This document shows positions 15,949 through 24,472 of a DNA stretch of 64,000 bases, one piece after another. Location of the stretch: assembly GCA_964603635.1 (NCBI GenBank), contig CAZRVH010000001.1, forward strand, positions 152,865 through 216,864, written 5' to 3'. Origin of the DNA: CAZRVH01 sp964603635 (GTDB taxonomy: Bacteria > Patescibacteriota > Gracilibacteria > Peribacterales > Peribacteraceae). The translations under genes were made by a program, and so were the position numbers. Positions within the stretch are counted from its first letter, which is position 1; each line of letters opens with the position of its first letter. Under the pieces are notes generated by a model. That model was not told the DNA's origin. It saw only the letters and a program-made list of their open reading frames with translations, and did not search any database.

Positions 15949-17268
15949 ATGAAACTACACGGGCTTTCCACACCAAGAACATCAAGGCGCGTCCTGACCG
16001 AGATTCTCATCGCGGTTTTCTTCGGCGCGACGATCGTCCTTCTGCCGCAGCTCTTGCGGTCCAGGAGCGGCATGTCGGATCTTGCGCTCAACGCGCTGGT
16101 GCCGAACATGAAGCCGGCCATCGTGGGAACGGGCGCGACCATCAAAGGAACGTCCACGTCTTCCAAGCCCGGTATCCTATCGCTTGTCCAAACCCGCATC
16201 GACCGCGCCTTGCAGCGCATGAAGGCGCAGGGCATCCATGGGTCCGCCGCAGATGTGAAGCCCCCGTCCGCCATCACGCAGCCCGCGAAAAATCCCTACA
16301 GCCAGCGCGGCGTGTACCTCGGTCCGCCGAACGTGAAGAACACGGACTTCCTGGATAGCGTCATCGAAAACCTGAAGAAGAACGGCGGCAACGCGCTCGT
16401 GTTCGACGTGAAGGGTTCCTTCGTCTACTTCGAAACCGACGCTGAACTCCCCAACCACTACGGCACCGTCCGCGCCAAGTACAACGTGACGGACGTCGTG
16501 AAGAAGGCGCATGACAACGGCCTCTACACCATCGGCCGCTTCATCGCGGTGAAGGACAACATCATCACCAGCATCCTGCCCGAAACGCGCGTCTACGGGC
16601 CCAAGGGCAACCTCATCGTGGAAGATTGGATCGATCCCAGCAACCAGAAGGCCATCGACTACAACATGGACATCATGTGTGAGCTCGCCAAGAGCGGCAT
16701 CGACGAGGTGAACATGGACTACATCCGCTTCAGTACCGCCAGCTTCGGCGCGCTTGCCGTGTACAGCATGGAGGAGAAGGCGGAGAAAGTGGAGAAATTC
16801 ATCAAGGCCGCCCGCGATACCATCGACCGTTGCGGACCGACGACCAAGCTCGGTATCAGCAGCTACGCCATCCTCGGCTGGAACTACGAAGTGAACGTGA
16901 AGACGCTGGGCCAGGATGTTGTCCGCTTCGCCCCCCTCCTGGATGTGATCTCCCCCATGGCGTATCCCGCCACCTTCACGTCTCCGGAGTACTACAGCCC
17001 GGGCAAGCACCCCGTGTCCCGCATGTACTGGCTCGTGTACCGCACGCTCACCGGCTACCAGGAACTCCTGGGCGAGGAGCACAAGCACAAGCTGCGTCCG
17101 TGGATCCAAGGCTACTACGTGGACAAGAAAGACATGATGGACCAGATGCAGGCCGTCTACGACGCCGGACTCTGCGGATACCAGGTGTGGAACGCGAACA
17201 ACAACTACACCTACACGTATCCCGCGATGGGCGCGATGCAGGAGAAGGTGCCCGCAACCTGTATCTGA
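15949..17268 (+). CDS. DUF4015 putative glycoside hydrolase
   Basis: The 439-aa product has an N-terminal membrane anchor (VLTEILIAVFFGATIVLL) and a TIM-barrel-like DUF4015 domain. It is recognisable from GVYLGPPNVKN, NALVFDVKGSFVYFET, HDNGLYTIGRFIAVKD, EVNMDYIRFS, LGISSYAILGW, ISPMAYPATF and GYQVWNANNNYTY. Acidic residues in DVKG and MDYIRF are candidate catalytic positions. It is probably an extracytoplasmic polysaccharide hydrolase; the substrate is unknown. Earlier starts (ATG 15898, TTG 15889) are possible; 15949 gives a normal anchor. Confidence 0.82.
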   Translation: MKLHGLSTPRTSRRVLTEILIAVFFGATIVLLPQLLRSRSGMSDLALNALVPNMKPAIVGTGATIKGTSTSSKPGILSLVQTRIDRALQRMKAQGIHGSAADVKPPSAITQPAKNPYSQRGVYLGPPNVKNTDFLDSVIENLKKNGGNALVFDVKGSFVYFETDAELPNHYGTVRAKYNVTDVVKKAHDNGLYTIGRFIAVKDNIITSILPETRVYGPKGNLIVEDWIDPSNQKAIDYNMDIMCELAKSGIDEVNMDYIRFSTASFGALAVYSMEEKAEKVEKFIKAARDTIDRCGPTTKLGISSYAILGWNYEVNVKTLGQDVVRFAPLLDVISPMAYPATFTSPEYYSPGKHPVSRMYWLVYRTLTGYQELLGEEHKHKLRPWIQGYYVDKKDMMDQMQAVYDAGLCGYQVWNANNNYTYTYPAMGAMQEKVPATCI

Positions 17269-17272
17269 CGCC

Positions 17273-17941
17273 ATGAAAACCGCCGTCATCACCGGCGGTT
17301 GCAGTGGCATCGGGCTTGCGACCGCGCATGCGTTCCTGCAGGACGGCTACCGCGTGTACGCGCTGGATACCCATGCCCCCTCGTCCCAGGTCCCGGAGCA
17401 TTTCCACCATGTCCCGGCGGACATTACCGATTCCTCCAGTGTGGAAGCCGCTGCCGCGTCCATCCCTTCGCCGGTGGACGTTCTGTTCAATAACGCCGGC
17501 ATCATGCGGCGCGGCACCCTGTTCGACAGTACGGAAGGGGAGTTCGACGCGCTCTTTGCCGTCCATGTGAAAGGCGCCTGGCTGGTAACGCGCGCGTTGC
17601 TGCCCAAGCTCTCGCCGGATGCCTTGGTGCTGCAGATGTCCTCCGTCCATGCGTTGCGGGAATCCACGGACCCCGCGCTCTACACGCTCGTGAAGCAGAC
17701 GGCGATGCACTTCGGACGCATGCTGGGCAAGACCTACCCGAACCTGCGCGTGAAGCTGCTCTTCCCCGGCCCGACGGATACGCAGCTCTCCCGCCACGGC
17801 GTGACGGGCAAGGCCCTGGAGGAAAAGGAGAAGATCATGCACACGCCGGAGGAATTGGCCGCGCAGATCCTGCGCTTCGCGAAGTCGGATGCGGAGAGGA
17901 TGACGTATCGCGACGAGCACAGGGATTACGTGTTGGAGTAA
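17273..17941 (+). CDS. short-chain dehydrogenase/reductase
   Basis: This 222-aa classical SDR has cofactor motif TGGCSGIG near the N-terminus, NNAGIM, catalytic Ser in LQMSSVHAL and YTLVK as the YxxxK catalytic pair, then PGPTDT. It is slightly short (the usual length is about 250). An NAD(P)-dependent alcohol/ketone reaction is expected; the substrate is unknown. It starts 4 nt after the DUF4015 gene and is probably cotranscribed. It is the last GC-rich gene before the AT-rich island. Confidence 0.9.
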   Translation: MKTAVITGGCSGIGLATAHAFLQDGYRVYALDTHAPSSQVPEHFHHVPADITDSSSVEAAAASIPSPVDVLFNNAGIMRRGTLFDSTEGEFDALFAVHVKGAWLVTRALLPKLSPDALVLQMSSVHALRESTDPALYTLVKQTAMHFGRMLGKTYPNLRVKLLFPGPTDTQLSRHGVTGKALEEKEKIMHTPEELAAQILRFAKSDAERMTYRDEHRDYVLE

Positions 17942-18036
17942 GGGTTTTTGTTTTGGGGTAGAGGAAAAAATTGAGCTAATTTATTGTTCAATATATTAAA
18001 TTAAGTGATTTAATTAGGAGGAGCTATTATAAATGT

Positions 18037-19194
18037 ATGCTTAAAGAATTGTTTGAAGAAATTTTGCATAATTATAAGGATGCGTCGAGGCAGCCTGACA
18101 TGGGTAAGATTATTAGGAAAATTTTGCCCAAAGAATTGGATGAACAGACTAAGCTTCCGGAGAAATATAAAATTGTAGGGTCTGCTGGGAAGGGAAATTT
18201 CTCCGAGGTTCCTTGGATTGTAGTTCTTGATAAGGAAATCACAGACACTCCACAAACAGGTTATTACATTGCGTATCTTTTCGATGCAGACATGAAGGGT
18301 GTGCATCTATCATTAGGCATCGGATGGACTCAATTTGAAGAGAAGTTTGGAAGCCAAAAAGTTGCAAGAATGGAAATTGAAAAAATGACCGAAAGACTTC
18401 AGTACCATCTTTACTCCGGTCTAAAAGATTTTAACTTCGACAAGATTGATTTGTATGCAAATAACAACTTAGGAAAAGGCTATGCACGTGGTCATGTATG
18501 TGGCAAATACTATCCAATTAATGCAGTTCCAACGGATGAGATTATTATCAGTGATTTGTGGTATTTGATCGGAGTTTATCGAGAGCTGAAAGGAAAAGTT
18601 GGTAAAAATATTCTAGAATTAGATACTAAGTTAGATCAGGAGGATAAAGATGAAAGTGCTATTTTTACTATTCCAGATATCCAAAAGATTTCTTTCACTA
18701 AACTTAAGTTAGAATCTTTAGATCCAGAGCCATCTAAAAGCAAATCAGACAAACCTTCTTACTTTGATGAGGAGAAAAACTTAGCTGGTCAAAAACGAAA
18801 TCGCAGAACTGGTGCTAAAGGAGAAAATCTAGTACTAGAAATGGAAATATTTAATTTAAAAAAGGCAGGAAGGGAGGATTTAATTGGTAACGTGAAGATT
18901 GTGTCGGAAAATATGAGCTTGGGTTATGACATTCTTTCATTTGAGCCAAATGGAGATGAGAAGTACATAGAAGTAAAAAGCTCACTCACTTCAGGTCATT
19001 CTTCTTTTTATCTAACAGCTAATGAACTTGAAAAGTCAGGTCGTCTCAAAAACTACTATTTATACGTTGTTCATGGAATCGATACTCAAGAACCTTCAAT
19101 TAAATACATTAAACATCCTCAATTTCATTCCAATGAATTTAGGCTGCATCCAAGACAGTATTTAGTTTTGTATAAAGAGGATTTGGTTGCTTAA
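18037..19194 (+). CDS. MrcB_N (DUF3578) - DUF3883 fusion, putative modification-dependent restriction protein
   Basis: The N-terminal half (about 1-195) matches the MrcB/McrB N-terminal domain: GKGNFSEVPWIVVLDKEIT, TGYYIAYLFDADMKGVHLSL. The C-terminal third (about 255-370) matches DUF3883: GAKGENLVLEMEIFNL, then GYDILSF and YIEVKSS. The D...ExK pattern is that of a PD-(D/E)xK nuclease. McrB N-domains read modified DNA, so this could be a one-chain type IV-like enzyme without the GTPase. AT-rich compared with flanks. TATTAT (18025-18030) lies 6 nt before the ATG, with AGGAGG further upstream. Confidence 0.82.
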   Translation: MLKELFEEILHNYKDASRQPDMGKIIRKILPKELDEQTKLPEKYKIVGSAGKGNFSEVPWIVVLDKEITDTPQTGYYIAYLFDADMKGVHLSLGIGWTQFEEKFGSQKVARMEIEKMTERLQYHLYSGLKDFNFDKIDLYANNNLGKGYARGHVCGKYYPINAVPTDEIIISDLWYLIGVYRELKGKVGKNILELDTKLDQEDKDESAIFTIPDIQKISFTKLKLESLDPEPSKSKSDKPSYFDEEKNLAGQKRNRRTGAKGENLVLEMEIFNLKKAGREDLIGNVKIVSENMSLGYDILSFEPNGDEKYIEVKSSLTSGHSSFYLTANELEKSGRLKNYYLYVVHGIDTQEPSIKYIKHPQFHSNEFRLHPRQYLVLYKEDLVA

Positions 19195-19206
19195 TTGCAG
19201 GGATAT

Positions 19207-19234
19207 TGTTGAGTAATCGGAAATGCTGTATAAA
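19207..19234 (+). promoter_or_regulatory. promoter before the MazG-like gene
   Basis: TTGTTG (19207-19212), a 16-nt spacer and TATAAA (19229-19234), which ends 8 nt before the ATG at 19243. The pyrophosphohydrolase and helicase may therefore be expressed separately from the MrcB-like gene. Confidence 0.5.
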
Positions 19235-19242
19235 CTAAAGTC

Positions 19243-19593
19243 ATGTCTAACTACGAAAAAGTAATACAGAAAATCCGGAAGTTCAGAGATGAACGTGATT
19301 GGATGCAGTTTCATGATCCCAAGAGCATGGCTGCTTCTATTTCTATTGAGGCTGGGGAATTACTTGAGCATTTCCAATGGAAGAACAAAGAAGAAGCTGA
19401 TGAGTACGTGAAGACTCATAAGGAAGACATTGCCGAAGAAGCTGCTGACGTTGCAGCATATCTTTTTGAATTCTGCGATAATATTGGAATTGATTTATTT
19501 GCTGCAATGGAAAAGAAGATTGATCTTAATGCGCAGAAGTATCCTGTTGAAAAAGCGAAGGGCTCTAGTAAGAAATATAATCAACTCTCATGA
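19243..19593 (+). CDS. MazG-like nucleotide pyrophosphohydrolase
   Basis: The 116-aa all-helical protein has the MazG metal-binding layout: IEAGELLEHFQW (ExxxE type) and DIAEEAADVAAYLFEF (EExxD). It resembles the short RS21-C6/dCTPase-like branch. It should hydrolyse (d)NTPs to monophosphate and pyrophosphate. Its stop overlaps the helicase start (ATGA, 19590-19593), so the two are translationally coupled. In a defence setting a nucleotide hydrolase could deplete dNTPs or clear modified nucleotides; that is inference. Confidence 0.85.
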   Translation: MSNYEKVIQKIRKFRDERDWMQFHDPKSMAASISIEAGELLEHFQWKNKEEADEYVKTHKEDIAEEAADVAAYLFEFCDNIGIDLFAAMEKKIDLNAQKYPVEKAKGSSKKYNQLS

Positions 19594-21455
19594 TTGTATA
19601 TGAAACTACCAAAAGGGGCTTTCTAAAGGATGCAGCGAATTGCATTGAAGATATTATTCGCAATGGAGTGAAGGAAAAATTGCTACTCGATATTAAGCCT
19701 GACAGTAGCGAATACAACTCTTGGAAAAATTCTTTAGGGAACGCCATGTTTCATGTGATGAATACGGACAAGATTCCGGATGATGCAGGTATCGCCATTG
19801 AGTATTCAATTCCCAGAACAAAAAACAGGATTGATTTTGTGATTACGGGGCAAGATGAAGCAGGTCATGACAAAGTGATTATTGTCGAATTGAAACAGTG
19901 GTCTGAAATACAAATGACCACGAAGGATGCCATGGTCATGACTCGTTTTAAGCAAGGTCTATCCGAAGAGTTGCATCCTTCGTATCAAGCCTGGTCTTAC
20001 TCAACGCTATTAAACAGTTTCAACTCAGCTGTGTATGACGAAAAGATTGAGTTAGAGCCATGTGCATACCTGCATAATTATTTCGAAAATAATGTTGTCC
20101 TGAATTCATTTTACGGCGATTACTTGCAAAAGGCTCCCGCATTTTGCAAGGGTGATCAAGAAAAATTGCAGGATTTCATTTCAAAATTCATAAAGCACGG
20201 CGATAAAAATAAAATTATGTATCGAATTGACAATGGAAAAATTCGCCCGTCTAAAAATTTGGCAGATAGTTTGGCTTCTATGATTAAAGGGAACGCCGAA
20301 TTCGTCATGATTGATGATCAGAAGATAGTCTTTGAAGAAGCTATGTCATCAGCTCGTAAGCCGAACACTGGGAAGAAAGACGTGTTAATAGTGGAAGGTG
20401 GGCCCGGCACGGGAAAGTCAGTGGTGGCTATTAATTTATTGGTTTCGATTATCAAATTGGGATTGAATGCACAGTATGTAACCAAAAATGCAGCGCCCCG
20501 TGCAGTCTTTGAAAGTAAACTAACGGGAACTTTAAAGAAAACGCATATATCAAACTTATTTACCGGTTCGGGCTCATTTGTTGATTGCGAATCAAATACA
20601 TTCGATGCGTTGATCGTTGATGAGGCACATCGTTTGAATGCGAAGTCTGGAATGTTTAAACATTTAGGGGAAAATCAAATCAAAGAAATAATCGAATCTG
20701 CCAAACTTTCTATTTTCTTCATTGATGAAGATCAGAAAGTTACATTCAGTGATATCGGAGATATCGAAGAAATTGAAAAATGGGCGCATGCGGCAGGTGC
20801 AAATATTAAGAGGCTTAAGCTGGAGTCCCAGTTCCGTTGCAACGGTTCCGATGGATACTTGGCATGGCTGGATAACACGTTGCAAATTCGTGAGACGGCG
20901 AATATCAAGCTGGATACTAAAGAGTACGATTTCCGCATACTTGAAACACCTAATGAACTTGCGGAGCTTATTTTTGAGAAAAATAAAGTCGATAACAAGG
21001 CGAGAATCGTTGCGGGATATTGCTGGGATTGGGTCAGTAAGAAAAATGCTGCATTGAAGGATGTCCAAATACCCGAACATAATTTTGCAATGCATTGGAA
21101 CTTTGCGAGTGATGGTAATTTATGGATTATGGCACCGGAGTCGGTGACTGAAATAGGTTGCATTCACACCTGCCAAGGACTCGAAGTTGATTACATAGGG
21201 GTAATAGTTGGTGCGGATTTAATTGCCAGGAATGGAGAAGTTATAACTGATCCATCTAAGAGGGCTAGTACCGATAAATCCTTGAGTGGATATAAGGCCC
21301 TTTTAAAGAAAAATCCCGAAGAAGCAAAAGCAAAGGCTGATGCAATCATTAGGAATACTTATAGAGCACTTATGACGCGCGGAATGAAGGGGTGCTATGT
21401 GTATTTTGTTGATAAAGAGTTGGAGATGCTCTTTAAAGATAGAATTGTGTATTAA
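19590..21455 (+). CDS. nuclease-helicase: PD-(D/E)xK-like N-terminus with DUF2075 helicase
   Basis: This is a 621-aa protein. Residues about 65-105 carry RTKNRIDFVITG ... KVIIVELKQW, a D...ExK nuclease-like core. From about 265 a superfamily 1-type DUF2075 (Schlafen group 3-like) helicase follows: VEGGPGTGKSVVAI (Walker A), ALIVDEAHRL (Walker B, DEAH), FFIDEDQKVT, LESQFRCN, IHTCQGLEVDYIGVI and NTYRALMTRGMKGCYVYF (motif VI-like). All ATPase motifs are intact. Coupled to the MazG-like gene. Likely acts on invading nucleic acid; substrate unknown. Confidence 0.85.
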   Translation: MIVYETTKRGFLKDAANCIEDIIRNGVKEKLLLDIKPDSSEYNSWKNSLGNAMFHVMNTDKIPDDAGIAIEYSIPRTKNRIDFVITGQDEAGHDKVIIVELKQWSEIQMTTKDAMVMTRFKQGLSEELHPSYQAWSYSTLLNSFNSAVYDEKIELEPCAYLHNYFENNVVLNSFYGDYLQKAPAFCKGDQEKLQDFISKFIKHGDKNKIMYRIDNGKIRPSKNLADSLASMIKGNAEFVMIDDQKIVFEEAMSSARKPNTGKKDVLIVEGGPGTGKSVVAINLLVSIIKLGLNAQYVTKNAAPRAVFESKLTGTLKKTHISNLFTGSGSFVDCESNTFDALIVDEAHRLNAKSGMFKHLGENQIKEIIESAKLSIFFIDEDQKVTFSDIGDIEEIEKWAHAAGANIKRLKLESQFRCNGSDGYLAWLDNTLQIRETANIKLDTKEYDFRILETPNELAELIFEKNKVDNKARIVAGYCWDWVSKKNAALKDVQIPEHNFAMHWNFASDGNLWIMAPESVTEIGCIHTCQGLEVDYIGVIVGADLIARNGEVITDPSKRASTDKSLSGYKALLKKNPEEAKAKADAIIRNTYRALMTRGMKGCYVYFVDKELEMLFKDRIVY

Positions 21456-21612
21456 TACATCATAGCTATTTTAAAGACGATATTTTTCTAGTTAAATAAC
21501 AAATCAGTCTTAATCCTCGCGGAACTGTTTAATCTTGGTGACGATATTTAGATGGAGTTTGCCATATCGGAAACTGTACAAGTTTAGATGCTGAAGAAAA
21601 ATGGCCATTTTT

Positions 21613-22824
21613 TTATTTAAAGAACGATTGCCAATCTTTCTGATTGATTAGTTCTTTAATTGAAGTATCGTTAAACTTTTTCATTCCTCGGAATAAATTT
21701 CTCTCTATATTTTTTCTTACTTCTAAGAAATTGTCTAAATTACCGAATATCTCTTTTACATGATAAAACTGATAAAAATTAGCAAATCCATCAATTTTAC
21801 AATTAACTGTTTCGATAAAACTCATGCTTTTATTTCTTTTTAATTTCACATTCAAAACTGAATTATTAAGCCACTGCCTTATTTCTCCAGTGGTTTTTTT
21901 GGGAAAAATACCTAAGCGACTTATTCTTATTCCAAGAAAAATTAATTTGTCTTGATTTTTCAAATTTAAAATATGAGTTTTTTTCGGTGATAACTCCAAC
22001 TTCTCCTTTCCTAAAAATGAGATAGACATTTTTTTTGCCAATTCAGCCTCTTCTTTTGTCTGACAAAGAACAATGAAGTCATCAACATAACGAATATACT
22101 TGTCTCCAAATTTACTTTTCATAAATAAATCAAATTTTGACAAATACAAATTGGCAAAAATTGGAGATAAAGATGACCCCTGAGAAACTCCATATTTAAT
22201 ATTTGGAACCTCTATTCCTTTTGCTTTTACATACTCTGTGTTTCCAATTTTGAAATTAATAATTTCTCTAATTAATTTTTTTAAAGAAGGATCAGGTAAA
22301 GTTTTAAAAATTCTACAGATCATTCTATGTTTCGGAACATTATCAAAAAATCCTTGTATATCACTTTCAAATATCCAAAAGTTTTTATTTTTTGTATGTT
22401 GAATAATTTTTTTCATTGCAGATTTAATACTAATTTCTTTCGTTTCACTTTTTTTCCAAAAATTTTTTTTCACACCACAATAACTTACTCCAGTATTAAT
22501 GTGCGGATAAATAAACTCATTTAGTACTGATAAAATAGCTCTATGAATAATACGATCTTCAATTGTTGAAATTGAAATAAGTCTATATCCGCCACTCTTT
22601 TTTGCTTTAGCCATTCCTTTAATAGGCTTAAAAGCGAACTTTTTCTGTGATAATTTTTTCTGCAAATTTTCCAGATTCTTTCTTTCTTGTGATTTAAATC
22701 TTTCTATGCTCACACCATCAATGCCGCGCGAACTTTTTAGGACATCTTCTTTTTTCCCTTTGCATATGGATTTAAAGCATTTTTCTAAAAGCCGGTAGTC
22801 TGAAATTTTCTGATACAAGTCCAT
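21613..22824 (-). CDS. group II intron-like reverse transcriptase, stand-alone
   Basis: The 403-aa RT has fingers and palm motifs in order: YRLISISTIEDRIIHRAI, FESDIQGFFDNVPKHRM (RT3), YGVSQGSSLSPIFANLYL (RT4), YIRYVDDFIVLC (RT5 with YVDD, where group II introns usually have YADD), LELSPKKTHIL (RT6) and LIFLGIRIS (RT7). A thumb/X-like tail with DGFANFYQFYHV follows. There is no endonuclease domain and no domain V RNA downstream. QGxxxSP and not GxxxSQ argues against a diversity-generating RT. It is convergent with the helicase gene, 157 nt apart, very AT-rich, and preceded by a structured leader. Confidence 0.88.
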   Translation of the reverse strand: MDLYQKISDYRLLEKCFKSICKGKKEDVLKSSRGIDGVSIERFKSQERKNLENLQKKLSQKKFAFKPIKGMAKAKKSGGYRLISISTIEDRIIHRAILSVLNEFIYPHINTGVSYCGVKKNFWKKSETKEISIKSAMKKIIQHTKNKNFWIFESDIQGFFDNVPKHRMICRIFKTLPDPSLKKLIREIINFKIGNTEYVKAKGIEVPNIKYGVSQGSSLSPIFANLYLSKFDLFMKSKFGDKYIRYVDDFIVLCQTKEEAELAKKMSISFLGKEKLELSPKKTHILNLKNQDKLIFLGIRISRLGIFPKKTTGEIRQWLNNSVLNVKLKRNKSMSFIETVNCKIDGFANFYQFYHVKEIFGNLDNFLEVRKNIERNLFRGMKKFNDTSIKELINQKDWQSFFK

Positions 22825-23091
22825 ATTTCATGTAGGGGAAGTCAAGGCATCGGTAGCCGGTGGGGCTAGATGACCTTGACTCCTTGACGTTATCCTTTTG
22901 AGGATATTGTCTGTGCCTGAGCGAGATGATCCTGCTTCTTTCCCGAAAAAAATGGGTCTCATTCTTCAGGAATGTAAAGCGCGGGTTCTCTTCCTTCAGG
23001 TCGGAGGTGCTCTTGGACTGTGGCTTTTTGGAATGGCTTTCATTCCTGAAGCCTAGTGCCTCGAACGCTCTCAATCTTACAGTGAGAGATG
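22825..23091 (-). ncRNA. structured leader / candidate ncRNA of the reverse transcriptase
   Basis: Downstream of a predicted promoter, about 267 nt precede the RT start codon and contain at least four hairpins. These are a 6-bp stem at the very 5' end (23068-23073 with 23083-23088) and a 16-bp stem with one bulge (22964-22980 with 23036-23051) enclosing about 55 nt. There is a small TATCC/GGATA stem. A composite 16-bp stem at 22840-22881 (8-bp AGTCAAGG/CCTTGACT plus inner ATC/GAT and TAGCC/GGCTA) lies 15 nt from the ATG. A frame reading through this region from 23074 overlaps the RT and is unlikely to be coding. Retrons and several defence RTs use an RNA placed here; whether this one does is inference. 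Confidence 0.6.
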
Positions 23092-23097
23092 TGTCCG

Positions 23098-23126
23098 ATC
23101 ATACACCCATCGTTTGCCAAAGTAAA
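23098..23126 (-). promoter_or_regulatory. promoter of the RT leader RNA
   Basis: On the minus strand TTTACT (23121-23126), a 17-nt spacer and TATGAT (23098-23103). Predicted transcription starts near 23091, three bases before the first hairpin of the leader. Confidence 0.55.
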
Positions 23127-23167
23127 CATCTACTGAATTTTTGAATTTTTTGCTACCCTCCCCACCT

Positions 23168-24463
23168 ATGCCCACCGCATCCCCTTCAGCAAAAACCCGC
23201 AGCCCCCTCGCTGCCGTCATCTTCACGATCTTCGTGGACCTCATCGGCATCGGCATCCTCATTCCCGTCATTCCCCAGCTCCTAGCGAATCCTGCCTCCC
23301 CCCATTACCTGCTCCCCGCAGGCTGGACGATCAACCAGGGATACTTCCTGCTCGGGCTCCTCACGGCTATCTACCCCATCATGATGTTCTTCGCGGCGCC
23401 CATCCTGGGCCAGCTGTCGGATCATTACGGCCGCAAGAAGGTGCTTGCCTTCTGCCTTAGCGGCACGGCACTCGGCTACGTGCTGTTCGCCCTCGCCATC
23501 CTCACGCGCAATATCCCGCTGCTCTTCGCCTCGCGCATTCTGGACGGTCTTACCGGCGGGAACATCTCGGTGGCGCAGGCGGCTATTGCCGATGTCTCCA
23601 CACCCCAGAACAGGGCCAAGAACTTCGGTCTCATGGGCATGGCGTTCGGCGTTGGCTTCGTCGTCGGTCCGTTCCTGGGCGGAGTATTGGCAGATCCTTC
23701 CATCGTGAGCTGGTTCAGCGCTGCGGTTCCCTTCTGGTTCGCGGCCATCCTGGCAACCGTCAACGCCATCGCGGTGCTGCTGTACCTGCCGGAAACCAAC
23801 AAACATCTCAAGAACGAGAAGCTCACGTGGACCAAGTCCCTCACCGACATCGCCGCTGCCTTCACGCTGAAGGAAATGCGCATGCTATTCCTCATTCAGT
23901 TCCTGTTCCAGAGCGGGTTCTCGTTCTTCGTCTCGTTCTTCGCGGTGTTCCTCACCACGCGCTTCGGCTACACGGAAGGGGACATCGGCAACTACTTCGC
24001 GTTCATGGGCGTGTGCATCGCCATCACGCAGGGATTCATCACGCGCAAGGTGGCCAACGCGGGTATCAAGGATTACCAGGTAGTCCGCGTCACGCTGCCG
24101 CTCATGAGCGTGCTCATGCTGCTCTTCATCCTGCCGCGCCAGGCATGGTGGCTGTACGTCATCACGCCGCTCTTCTCCATGAACAACGGCCTCACCATGG
24201 CCAACTTCATGGCGATCATCAGCCATAGTTCGGATCCCAAGAAGCAGGGGCAGGTGATGGGTATCAACGCGTCCATCCAGAGCCTGGCCAACGCCATCCC
24301 GCCGCTGCTCACGGGCATCTTCGCCGCGGTCTTCAGCATCGAGGCGCCTACCATCGTGGCCGTGTGCTTCATCGCTGTCGCAGGCTTGCTCTTCCTGTGG
24401 AAGTTCGATCCCAAGCAGGAGCATGTCCCGAGGCACGAGGAGCCGTTGGGAGTGGGATATTGA
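23168..24463 (+). CDS. MFS transporter, TetA-like
   Basis: The 431-aa protein has about twelve membrane helices. It shows the family loop 2-3 motif GQLSDHYGRKKVL, the start FTIFVDLIGIGILIPVIP typical of TetA-type drug:H+ antiporters, and GLTGGNISVAQAAIADVS in helix 4-5. The substrate cannot be read from sequence. TACCCT at 23154-23159, 8 nt before the ATG, fits a leaderless promoter. It is the first GC-rich gene after the island. Confidence 0.9.
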   Translation: MPTASPSAKTRSPLAAVIFTIFVDLIGIGILIPVIPQLLANPASPHYLLPAGWTINQGYFLLGLLTAIYPIMMFFAAPILGQLSDHYGRKKVLAFCLSGTALGYVLFALAILTRNIPLLFASRILDGLTGGNISVAQAAIADVSTPQNRAKNFGLMGMAFGVGFVVGPFLGGVLADPSIVSWFSAAVPFWFAAILATVNAIAVLLYLPETNKHLKNEKLTWTKSLTDIAAAFTLKEMRMLFLIQFLFQSGFSFFVSFFAVFLTTRFGYTEGDIGNYFAFMGVCIAITQGFITRKVANAGIKDYQVVRVTLPLMSVLMLLFILPRQAWWLYVITPLFSMNNGLTMANFMAIISHSSDPKKQGQVMGINASIQSLANAIPPLLTGIFAAVFSIEAPTIVAVCFIAVAGLLFLWKFDPKQEHVPRHEEPLGVGY

Positions 24464-24472
24464 GTTAGGGGG

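Noticed and set aside
22772..23074. 100-codon frame overlapping the RT start
   Set aside because: It crosses the predicted hairpins, overlaps the RT in another frame and has no recognisable sequence; a structured leader explains the region better.
21456..23091. Diversity-generating retroelement
   Set aside because: The RT has QGSSLSP where DGR RTs have GxxxSQ. No template/variable repeat pair was found near it and no target gene is adjacent; the S23 gene at 26735 is the common TIGR02436 type.
21456..23137. Complete group II intron
   Set aside because: No GUGYG-type 5' boundary and no domain V-like hairpin after the RT stop were seen, and the space before the RT (about 320 nt) is short for domains I-III.
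17950..23167. Terminal inverted repeats bounding the AT-rich island
   Set aside because: GGGGTAG..AAAAAATTGA near 17955 and its partial inverse near 23140-23160 match only imperfectly, and the right one overlaps the MFS promoter.
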